Origin: Acinetobacter indicus CIP 110367 | GTDB taxonomy: Bacteria > Pseudomonadota > Gammaproteobacteria > Pseudomonadales > Moraxellaceae | Reading direction: 5' to 3' | Assembly (NCBI RefSeq): GCF_000488255.1 | Contig: NZ_KI530754.1 | Span: forward strand, 558,001-622,000 | DNA length: 64,000 nt | Part shown: piece after piece, positions 57,413 to 64,000 of the stretch | Numbering within the stretch: position 1 is the first letter of the stretch | Layout of the letters: every line of letters begins with the position of its first letter | Made by a program: the position numbers and the translations under genes | Notes under the pieces: generated by a model | The model's database searches: none | What the model was told of the DNA's origin: nothing | Seen by the model: only the letters and a program-made list of their open reading frames with translations

Positions 57413-58723
57413 ATGACTCAGCAAGCATTTGTAGACGTTGCAGCACATTCAGATTTCCCGATTCAGAACCTGCCGTATGGCGTATTTAGCGAAAGCCCAA
57501 CGGGCCATCGCCGTATTGGGGTAGCCTTAGGTGAATGGGTGGTGGATTTGGCTGTGCTGGAAGCGAACGGTTTTCTCAGCATTCAGGCCGGCGAAAGTTA
57601 TTTTAATCAGCCAACCCTGAATAAATTTATTGAATCAGGTCAACACAACTGGCGCAAAATCCGTCAGGAATTACAAAGCCTGTTGTCTGCTGACAACCCG
57701 ACATTACGTGACAATGACAGTTTACGTGCGCAGGCTTTCTTCGCTCAGGCAGAAGTGCATATGCATCTGCCGGTACATATTCCGGGCTATACCGATTTCT
57801 ATTCCTCTAAAGAACATGCCACCAATGTTGGCTGCATGTTCCGTGATCCGAAGAATGCCCTGCTACCAAACTGGTCAGAATTACCGGTCGGTTATAACGG
57901 CCGCGCCAGTTCTGTGGTGGTGAGTGGTACACCGGTGGTACGTCCATCCGGCCAGATCAAGTTACCGAATGCCGAACGTCCAATTTTCTCGGCTTGCCGT
58001 AAACTCGATTTTGAACTGGAAACCGGCTTTATTGTTGGCAAACCCAACAAACTGGGTGAACCCATCTCGATTGAGAATGCTTGGGAGCATATTTTTGGCA
58101 TGGTGCTGTTCAATGACTGGTCAGCACGTGATATCCAGCAATGGGAATATGTGCCTTTAGGGCCGTTTAATGCCAAGACCTTTGCTTCATCCATTTCACC
58201 ATGGATTGTGACCATGGAGGCGCTGGAACCGTTTAAAACCCGTACCCCGGTGCAAGAGCCACGTCCCCTGGCCTATTTACGTGAAGAACAGGTCGATAAC
58301 AGCTATGACATCCATTTGTCGGTTGAGCTCAAAGCCGCACAATCGGAACAGAGCGATGTGATCTGCCAGACCAACTTTAAATATATGTACTGGTCGATGG
58401 CACAGCAACTGACCCATCACACTGTTTCAGGCTGTAATGTTCAGGTTGGCGATTTAATGGGTTCCGGCACCATTTCTGGTCCAACGCCGGATTCTTATGG
58501 CTCCTTGCTGGAACTGACCTGGAACACCAGCAAACCGTTAACTTTGGCCAACGGTCAACAGCGTGGTTTCCTAGAAGATGGCGACACGCTGATCATGAAA
58601 GGTTACTGTGAAAAAGATGGCCTGCGTATTGGCTTTGGTGAAGTCAGCGGCACTGTCTTGCCTGCAGTGCAATTTAACTTTGCCACAGATGAAGTGCAGG
58701 ATGCTGCCCATGAAACTGTATAG
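57413..58723 (+). CDS. fahA: Fumarylacetoacetase
   Basis: This 436-residue enzyme hydrolyses fumarylacetoacetate to fumarate and acetoacetate, the last step of tyrosine degradation. An N-terminal SH3-like domain (to about residue 115) is followed by the catalytic domain with YTDFYSSKEHATNVGCMFR (the metal/substrate loop), KLDFELETGFIVG and FNDWSARDIQQWEYVPLGPF. Length is as in the long, animal-like class. ATG 57413 has AGGA 7 bases upstream; an in-frame ATG at 57398 adds five residues. It overlaps maiA by 14 bases. Confidence 0.96.
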   Translation: MTQQAFVDVAAHSDFPIQNLPYGVFSESPTGHRRIGVALGEWVVDLAVLEANGFLSIQAGESYFNQPTLNKFIESGQHNWRKIRQELQSLLSADNPTLRDNDSLRAQAFFAQAEVHMHLPVHIPGYTDFYSSKEHATNVGCMFRDPKNALLPNWSELPVGYNGRASSVVVSGTPVVRPSGQIKLPNAERPIFSACRKLDFELETGFIVGKPNKLGEPISIENAWEHIFGMVLFNDWSARDIQQWEYVPLGPFNAKTFASSISPWIVTMEALEPFKTRTPVQEPRPLAYLREEQVDNSYDIHLSVELKAAQSEQSDVICQTNFKYMYWSMAQQLTHHTVSGCNVQVGDLMGSGTISGPTPDSYGSLLELTWNTSKPLTLANGQQRGFLEDGDTLIMKGYCEKDGLRIGFGEVSGTVLPAVQFNFATDEVQDAAHETV

Positions 58724-59348
58724 TTATTTTCGCAGTTCAGCTGCTTACCGGGTGCGGATTGCGCTGAACTTGAAGGGATTAAAAGCTGAGATTATTCCGG
58801 TACATTTGCTAAACAATGGCGGTGAACAGCATCAGCCTGCCTATCGTCAAATCAACCCAAGCGGCCTGATTCCGGCTTGGGTGGAGGATGATTTTCAGCT
58901 GAGCCAGTCGCTGAGCATTCTGGAATATCTGCAAGAAAAATATCCGCAGCCAGCCCTGTTACCGGCCGATCTACAGCAACGCGCCAAAATCCGCGCCTTT
59001 TGCCAGAGCATTGCCTGCGATATTCATCCGATTAATAACCTGCGCGTGCTGCAATATTTAAGCGGAACGCTACAACTCAGCGATGAACAGAAAACGGCAT
59101 GGTATCAGCATTGGGTGACTTTGGGCTTTCAGAGTCTGGAAGCACAATTGACCGATTCCAATGGCCGTTTCTGTTTTGGCGATCAGCCCACTTTTGCAGA
59201 CTGCTGCCTGATTCCACAGGTCTATAACGCCCAGCGCTTTCATGTCAATTTAACCGACTTCCCAAAAATTGCCGCGATTTATAGCCATTGTCTCACCCTG
59301 CCTGCATTTCAACAGGCCGCACCCGAAGCACAGGCAGATGCCGCCTAA
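58710..59348 (+). CDS. maiA: Maleylacetoacetate isomerase (zeta-class GST)
   Basis: This 212-residue glutathione-dependent enzyme isomerises maleylacetoacetate to fumarylacetoacetate. The zeta-class N-terminus KLYSYFRSSAAYRVRIALNL contains the active-site Ser pair. The C-terminal helical domain contains NPSGLIPAW and ACDIHPINNLRVLQYL, both typical of MaiA. ATG 58710 lies inside the end of fahA (14-base overlap), indicating translational coupling. Confidence 0.95.
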   Translation: MKLYSYFRSSAAYRVRIALNLKGLKAEIIPVHLLNNGGEQHQPAYRQINPSGLIPAWVEDDFQLSQSLSILEYLQEKYPQPALLPADLQQRAKIRAFCQSIACDIHPINNLRVLQYLSGTLQLSDEQKTAWYQHWVTLGFQSLEAQLTDSNGRFCFGDQPTFADCCLIPQVYNAQRFHVNLTDFPKIAAIYSHCLTLPAFQQAAPEAQADAA

Positions 59349-59373
59349 GATTCATCAATAAGGATATTGAACC

Positions 59374-59949
59374 ATGACCATTCAAATTGAAAAAATTCAC
59401 CACGTTGCCTATCGCTGTAAAGATGCCAAAGAAACCGTCGAATGGTACAAAAAAAACCTGAATATGGACTTTATTCTGGCTTTTGCCGAAGACTATGTGC
59501 CGTCGACCAAAGCCTTTGACCCATACATGCATTTATTCCTGGATGCCGGCAATGGCAATGTACTGGCCTTTTTTGAACTGCCGACCCAGCCAGAAATGGG
59601 CCGTGATGAAAACACCCCGAAATGGGTGCAGCATATCGCCCTGAAAGTCAAAGACCGCGCTGCACTGCTCGAAGCCAAAGCGCATCTGGAAGCCAATGGT
59701 GTCGAGGTTTTAGGCGTGACCAATCATGGCATTTTCCATTCAATTTACTTTTTTGATCCGAATGGCCATCGTCTGGAACTGGCCTACGATGATGAAGCTG
59801 CGCCAGAAAAAATCGCCCTGATTACCGAAGACATGAAGCATGAAATGCTGGAGCAATGGAGCAAGACCAAACGCGCGCCGCATCATACCCATTTCCTGCA
59901 TGCCTCCGAGTTAGACAACAACGCTGGCAGTGCCAAAGTCGACAGCTAA
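59374..59949 (+). CDS. VOC/glyoxalase-family protein of the tyrosine operon
   Basis: This 191-residue protein has a vicinal oxygen chelate fold: beta-alpha-beta repeats with likely metal ligands H10 (or H9), E68, H87 and E135 (IHHVAY, AFFELP, WVQHIALKV, RLELAY). The pattern H-E-H-E is complete, so metal binding is likely. Family members include glyoxalases, extradiol dioxygenases and fosfomycin resistance enzymes. Position between maiA and the CoA transferase suggests a role in aromatic degradation, but the reaction is unknown. AAGGA precedes the ATG. Confidence 0.82.
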   Translation: MTIQIEKIHHVAYRCKDAKETVEWYKKNLNMDFILAFAEDYVPSTKAFDPYMHLFLDAGNGNVLAFFELPTQPEMGRDENTPKWVQHIALKVKDRAALLEAKAHLEANGVEVLGVTNHGIFHSIYFFDPNGHRLELAYDDEAAPEKIALITEDMKHEMLEQWSKTKRAPHHTHFLHASELDNNAGSAKVDS

Positions 59950-59967
59950 ACAAGCAGGTTAAAACAG

Positions 59968-60669
59968 ATGAATAAAGTAGTAGCAACTGCTGAGCTGGCG
60001 TTGGCCGATGTGGTGGCCGATCAGCAAACTCTCGCAGTGGGTGGTTTTGGCCTCTGTGGCATTCCTGAAGCCTTAATTGAAGCGCTAAAAAATACCGGGG
60101 TGATGGGACTGACCTGTATTTCCAACAATGCCGGAGTCGATGATTTTGGTTTGGGTAAATTGCTACAGACCAAACAGATTAAAAAGATGATCTCTTCCTA
60201 TGTTGGTGAAAACAAGGAATTTGAGCGCCAGTATTTAAGCGGTGAACTGGAAGTGAAACTGACCCCTCAGGGCACACTGGCAGAAAAATTACGTGCTGGC
60301 GGCGCGGGGATTCCGGCCTTTTACACGCAAACCGGGGTCGGCACACTGATTGCCCAAGGCAAAGAAGTCCGTGAATTTGAAGGAAAACCCTATATTCTGG
60401 AACACGCCTTAACTGCCGATGTTGCATTAATTAAAGCTTACAAGGCAGATAAAGCTGGAAATCTAATATTCCGCAAAACTGCCCGTAACTTTAATCCTGA
60501 ATGTGCCATGGCCGGCAAATTTACCATTGCGGAAGTCGAGCAGATTGTGGAAATTGGCGAGCTGGATCCGGATGAGATCCATCTGCCTGGAATTTATATC
60601 AACCGTGTGGTACTGAACAGCACACCCGAAAAACGGATTGAACAGATGACCTTAAAGGCGGAGGCTTAA
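59968..60669 (+). CDS. scoA: Succinyl-CoA:3-ketoacid CoA transferase, subunit A
   Basis: This 233-residue alpha subunit transfers CoA from succinyl-CoA to acetoacetate. The family motif is [20 protein letters not shown] with [13 protein letters not shown], and later [18 protein letters not shown] and [14 protein letters not shown] lies about 9 bases upstream of the ATG. It follows the VOC gene by 18 bases and scoB follows by 3 bases, so one transcript is likely. PcaI and AtoD are related; the ScoA pattern fits best. Confidence 0.9.
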   Translation: MNKVVATAELALADVVADQQTLAVGGFGLCGIPEALIEALKNTGVMGLTCISNNAGVDDFGLGKLLQTKQIKKMISSYVGENKEFERQYLSGELEVKLTPQGTLAEKLRAGGAGIPAFYTQTGVGTLIAQGKEVREFEGKPYILEHALTADVALIKAYKADKAGNLIFRKTARNFNPECAMAGKFTIAEVEQIVEIGELDPDEIHLPGIYINRVVLNSTPEKRIEQMTLKAEA

Positions 60670-60672
60670 ACC

Positions 60673-61320
60673 ATGGCATGGACGCGAAATGAAATGGCCC
60701 AGCGTGCTGCACTTGAACTGCAAGATGGCTTTTATGTTAATTTAGGGATTGGCCTGCCGACTCTGGTCGCCAACTATATTCCAGAACATATTAACGTCTG
60801 GCTACAGTCTGAAAATGGCCTGCTGGGCATTGGTGAGTTTCCAACTCAGGAAACGGTTGATCCTGACCTGATTAATGCCGGGAAACAGACTGTAACCGCA
60901 CAAGCGGGTGCATCATTTTTCTCGAGCGCAGAGTCCTTCGCCATGATTCGTGGTGGACATGTCAACATTGCCATTTTAGGTGCCATGGAGGTGTCGGAAC
61001 GTGGCGATTTGGCTAACTGGATGATTCCAGGAAAAAAAGTCAAAGGCATGGGCGGCGCCATGGATCTGGTGGTTGGGGTACAGAAAGTCGTGGTGCTCAT
61101 GGAACACTGTGCCAAAGATGGCAGCCCAAAACTACTTTCCGAATGTAGTCTACCCCTGACCGGTCAAGGCGTCGTCAACCGGATTATTAGTGACCTCGGT
61201 GTAATTGATGTGACTGAACAGGGTTTGAAACTCGTAGAATTGGCCAAAGATGTGACCCTTGCACAAATTCAGGCTGCTACAGGGGCTAAGCTAATCACAA
61301 CAGGACTAGATGCAGCTTAA
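60673..61320 (+). CDS. scoB: Succinyl-CoA:3-ketoacid CoA transferase, subunit B
   Basis: This 215-residue beta subunit has the catalytic glutamate in the conserved segment [16 protein letters not shown]. It begins with [29 protein letters not shown] and contains [23 protein letters not shown], all typical of ScoB. GGAGG lies upstream of the ATG. The product acts on acetoacetate released by FahA, closing the pathway to acetoacetyl-CoA. Confidence 0.9.
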   Translation: MAWTRNEMAQRAALELQDGFYVNLGIGLPTLVANYIPEHINVWLQSENGLLGIGEFPTQETVDPDLINAGKQTVTAQAGASFFSSAESFAMIRGGHVNIAILGAMEVSERGDLANWMIPGKKVKGMGGAMDLVVGVQKVVVLMEHCAKDGSPKLLSECSLPLTGQGVVNRIISDLGVIDVTEQGLKLVELAKDVTLAQIQAATGAKLITTGLDAA

Positions 61321-61775
61321 ATTCCACCGATCAGGAGCAGCCAAATAGCTGCTTCTGTTTTTAACCCACTAATCACCTGATTTTTTAAGAGCACGCGAGT
61401 CTCTAAAATTTTGAATTAAATCTCAAAAATTATAGTTTCACATAAATAAGCCTCAAATTTTTAACTACCAAAATCGATCAAATTTCAATCAATTAAAAAC
61501 ATTCAAACAAGAGATTGATTCTAAATTTTATTCTTTAATTTTCAATCACTAACAATCCAAAAACCCACACCAATTAGAACAAATACTCTATTCAGCGTGT
61601 TTTTTATACTGATTAGTTTTTTCTAGAGCATTTACTCTTATTTTAATTGTGCTATTTTTGTCACATGGAGTAACAAATGGTCTCGGTTTGCACAAATCGA
61701 AATCATCCAAAATGAAAGCTTAAAGCATCAACAAAAACTGTCATAAAAGACTTTATAGCCCAAGGGAAATGTATA
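61321..61775. other. AT-rich leader upstream of the first fadL-like gene
   Basis: 455 AT-rich bases contain no open frame of note. At 61626-61637 lies GAGCATTTACTC, a near-palindrome shared with the leader of the second fadL-like gene (63343-63354). No terminator for scoB was confidently assigned. Confidence 0.5.
61626..61637. promoter_or_regulatory. Shared near-palindrome upstream of fadL-like gene 1
   Basis: GAGCATTTACTC is followed by an AT-rich AATTGTGCTA. The second fadL-like leader has GAGTATTTACTC followed by AATTATGTTA. Confidence 0.4.
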
Positions 61776-63104
61776 ATGAAATTAAAAGCACTTAGCACAG
61801 CAATGATTCTTGCAACTGTGCCTATGACAGGCGCATTTGCAGCAGCACTAGATCGTTCAGGCCAATCTATTGCAGCCTTCCTACAACCTGGCAACTATTT
61901 TGAAGCAGGTATTTCTGTTTTAGACCCATCTGTATCTGGTAAAGCTAATGCAGGTTATACACCTAACGCTGCTATTCCTGCAGCATTAGCTGGTCTTGAG
62001 AATACCTCTCTATCAGACATGGGTGAAGATTATTACTTCCCAAGTGCAGCATTAAAGTTTCAAGTAGCTGATAAATTATCAGTGGGTCTTTTATACGATC
62101 AACCTTTTGGTGCTGATGCAGCCTATTCAGTTGGTGATGCTGGAGCAAACCCAGCATTAGCAGGCTTGGGACTTCCAGCTGCATTATTTGCTGGACAGGG
62201 CTTATTACATGATGGCCAAGAAGCAACTGAAGTAGAAGTTACAACCGAAAATTTAACGTTCCTATTAGGTTTCCAACCAACTGAAAACTGGAACCTATAT
62301 GGTGGTGCAGTATACCAGACCGTTAAAGGGAATGTTCAATTACGTGGTACCGCATACGGTTCTACTATTGCATTAGGCCAATATAATGCAGATATGAAAG
62401 AAGATTCTGCAGTAGGCTGGATTGCAGGTTTAGCTTACCAAATTCCTGAAATCGCATTAAAAGCATCTTTAACGTATCGTTCTGAAATTGATCATGAAGC
62501 AGCAACGAATGAATATGGTACAAGCTTAATTTTAACTGGTTTAGTTCCTGGGCCAGGTGCGGTATATAACGAAAACACTACTACTAAAATTACAACTCCA
62601 CAATCTGTAAACCTTGATTTCCAAACTGGTATCATGGCTGACACAGTCGCTTTTGCTAATGTGCGCTGGGTAAACTGGGAAGATTTTTCAATTCGTCCTG
62701 AACAGTTTGGTACAGTTTCAGAAGCTTTAGGTGCCGCAGGCTTAACCCCAGATAATCCAAATGGTTTTGACTTAGTGGGTTATACAGATGATCAATGGTC
62801 AGCTACTGTAGGTGTAGGCCGTAAATTTAATGAAAAATGGGCAGGTAATGTCTCTGTAGGTTGGGATTCAGGTGCAGGCAACCCTGTTTCAACTTTAGGT
62901 CCAACTGAAGGTTACTGGAATGTTGGCCTAGGTCTGCAATTCTCACCTGCTGCAAACTACTTTATCGCTGGTGGTGTGAAGTACTTCTGGTTAGGTGATG
63001 CTAAAGCTCAACCTGCATCAATGTTTGGTACAGGAAACTCTGTAGCACAATTTGAAGATAACCATGCTTTAGGTTACGGCTTAAAAATGGGCTATCGCTT
63101 CTAA
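61776..63104 (+). CDS. FadL-family outer-membrane transporter
   Basis: This 442-residue outer-membrane beta-barrel has a signal peptide (MKLKALSTAMILATVPMTGAFA) and the FadL-like N-terminus AALDRSGQSIAAFLQPGNY. The rest has alternating beta strands and ends in an aromatic residue (GLKMGYRF), the outer-membrane targeting signature. FadL/TodX proteins carry hydrophobic substrates such as long-chain fatty acids or aromatics across the outer membrane. Substrate here is unknown. A second copy lies directly downstream. Confidence 0.9.
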   Translation: MKLKALSTAMILATVPMTGAFAAALDRSGQSIAAFLQPGNYFEAGISVLDPSVSGKANAGYTPNAAIPAALAGLENTSLSDMGEDYYFPSAALKFQVADKLSVGLLYDQPFGADAAYSVGDAGANPALAGLGLPAALFAGQGLLHDGQEATEVEVTTENLTFLLGFQPTENWNLYGGAVYQTVKGNVQLRGTAYGSTIALGQYNADMKEDSAVGWIAGLAYQIPEIALKASLTYRSEIDHEAATNEYGTSLILTGLVPGPGAVYNENTTTKITTPQSVNLDFQTGIMADTVAFANVRWVNWEDFSIRPEQFGTVSEALGAAGLTPDNPNGFDLVGYTDDQWSATVGVGRKFNEKWAGNVSVGWDSGAGNPVSTLGPTEGYWNVGLGLQFSPAANYFIAGGVKYFWLGDAKAQPASMFGTGNSVAQFEDNHALGYGLKMGYRF

Positions 63105-63115
63105 GCTCTGATTAA

Positions 63116-63146
63116 ATAAAAACCACTTTCGAGTGGTTTTTATTTT
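63116..63146 (+). terminator. Terminator after fadL-like gene 1
   Basis: AAAAACCACT, a TTCG loop and AGTGGTTTTT form a strong hairpin with an extra T-rich tail. Confidence 0.9.
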
Positions 63147-63416
63147 TTAACTCTAATTTTATACACTTGCATATCATTTGCTTGTTTTACAAGCAATTAA
63201 TCCTGCTCCAAATATTAATTTTTTAAAATTTATCTTTTATTTTTATTTTCTTATTTATCATTTAGTTAATATAAAAATATAGTATAAATACTCTAAGCAA
63301 CCCTTTTATTTAACCGCCTTAGTTCATTTCTTCAACAGAGCTGAGTATTTACTCTTTTTAAAATTATGTTACTTTCCCAGCACATTTTTGTTACAGATGG
63401 CATCAGGGAACGTACC
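63147..63416. other. Leader between the two fadL-like genes
   Basis: 270 AT-rich bases separate the genes. They contain GAGTATTTACTC at 63343-63354 and a ribosome-binding site (AGGGAA) ahead of ATG 63417. No gene seen. Confidence 0.5.
63343..63354. promoter_or_regulatory. Palindrome upstream of fadL-like gene 2
   Basis: GAGTA, TT, TACTC is a perfect inverted repeat, matching 61626-61637 with one change. Confidence 0.4.
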
Positions 63417-64000
63417 ATGAAGCTCAATAAAACTTATTCTGCTATTTTACTTAGCACTTTACCTCTTTCTGCAGTTCAAGCAGCTGGCCTAGACCGTTCT
63501 GGTCAATCTATTTCTGCTTTTTTACAGCCGGGTAATTATGCTGAAGCAGGTATTACTGTGATTGATCCTAGCGTATCTGGAAAATCTATTCCTCAACTAG
63601 GTAGTGAATCTATCAGCGACATGGCAGAAGACTACTACTTTCCATCTGCTGCTATTAAAGTTCAAGCAACTGATAAAATATCTTTAGGTCTGATTTATGA
63701 TCAACCTTATGGTGCCGATTCAATTTATCCAACAAATAATGTAAGTTTTTCACAAGTAAATCCTCTTAGTACTCAACGAGAAAGCACTCAAGTAGAAGTA
63801 AAAACTAATAACCTTACAGCTTTAATCGGTTATCAACCAACTGAAAACTGGAATTTTTATGCTGGACCTGTTTGGCAAACTGTAGAAGCTAAAATTGCAT
63901 TACGAGGTGCAGCTTATGGAAATTCGGGCTATGATATTAAACTTGATGAAGAAGAAGCTTGGGGCTGGCTTGCTGGTTTCGCCTATCAAATCCCTGAAAT
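63417..64000 (+). CDS. Second FadL-family outer-membrane transporter (3' end outside window)
   Basis: An open frame starts at ATG 63417 (AGGGAA about 8 bases upstream) and runs past the window end. It encodes a signal peptide (MKLNKTYSAILLSTLPLSAVQA) and AGLDRSGQSISAFLQPGNY, nearly the same as the first copy. YFPSAAIKVQATDKISLGLI follows. The two proteins are tandem paralogues, both probably active since the second has its own leader and terminator-isolated start. The loop regions differ, suggesting a different substrate range. Confidence 0.9.
   Translation, partial: MKLNKTYSAILLSTLPLSAVQAAGLDRSGQSISAFLQPGNYAEAGITVIDPSVSGKSIPQLGSESISDMAEDYYFPSAAIKVQATDKISLGLIYDQPYGADSIYPTNNVSFSQVNPLSTQRESTQVEVKTNNLTALIGYQPTENWNFYAGPVWQTVEAKIALRGAAYGNSGYDIKLDEEEAWGWLAGFAYQIPE

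Noticed and set aside
1..64000. CRISPR array or prophage
   Set aside because: No regularly spaced direct repeats, cas genes, integrase or phage structural genes were seen.

Overview
The window looks like chromosomal DNA of an Acinetobacter species (Moraxellaceae, Gammaproteobacteria). This rests on protein resemblance and gene neighbourhoods: a fused nuoCD inside a complete nuoA-N operon, an aroP-IclR-fahA-maiA-VOC-CoA transferase block, cold-shock proteins next to upp, and a cluster of exported proteins with an N-terminal 'VTGQ' motif beside proS. No database search was possible.

Layout. 1-534 is the 3' end of proS. 590-6358 (minus) is a tight four-gene operon of exported proteins that share a short N-terminal motif. 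dcd and a LysE-type exporter follow. 8277-13073 is a TRAP-TAXI transporter operon in which every gene is broken: an in-frame stop in the binding-protein gene, an IS4-family element with 10-bp target duplications in the DUF1850 gene, and a 4-bp tandem duplication in the fused permease gene. Next come mrp/apbC and metG (divergent), an AT-rich PIN-like gene of unknown function, an exported metallo-beta-lactamase-fold protein, amt, a second LysE-type exporter, a PLP enzyme, small membrane proteins and lipoproteins, and a frameshifted lipoprotein gene ending in a zinc-peptidase-like domain. Then follow an HI0933-type flavoprotein, a multi-TM MscS-related channel, fpr with a divergent LysR gene, two neighbouring cold-shock-domain proteins, and upp.

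35047-50087 (minus) is the complete respiratory complex I operon in the order A-B-CD-E-F-G-H-I-J-K-L-M-N, closed by a strong terminator. ispA and a lone prpF-like gene follow.

53587-61320 is an aromatic amino acid (tyrosine/phenylalanine) catabolism region: an AroP permease, tRNA-Arg(CCT), an IclR-type regulator, then fahA-maiA-VOC protein-scoA-scoB. Fumarylacetoacetase releases fumarate and acetoacetate, and the CoA transferase can activate the acetoacetate. The genes for the first ring-cleavage steps (hpd, hmgA) are not in the window. A TnpB-only IS200/IS605-type element sits between the regulator and fahA. Its RuvC-II glutamate is not at the usual place. The fahA leader keeps a promoter, a perfect 15-bp palindrome and a CRP-like palindrome. 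The window ends in two tandem FadL-type outer-membrane transporters, the second cut by the window edge.

The most notable observations are the triple-broken TRAP operon, the orphan TnpB with its possible guide region just upstream of the IclR gene, the frameshifted HExxH lipoprotein, and shared operator-like motifs ahead of the two fadL-like genes.
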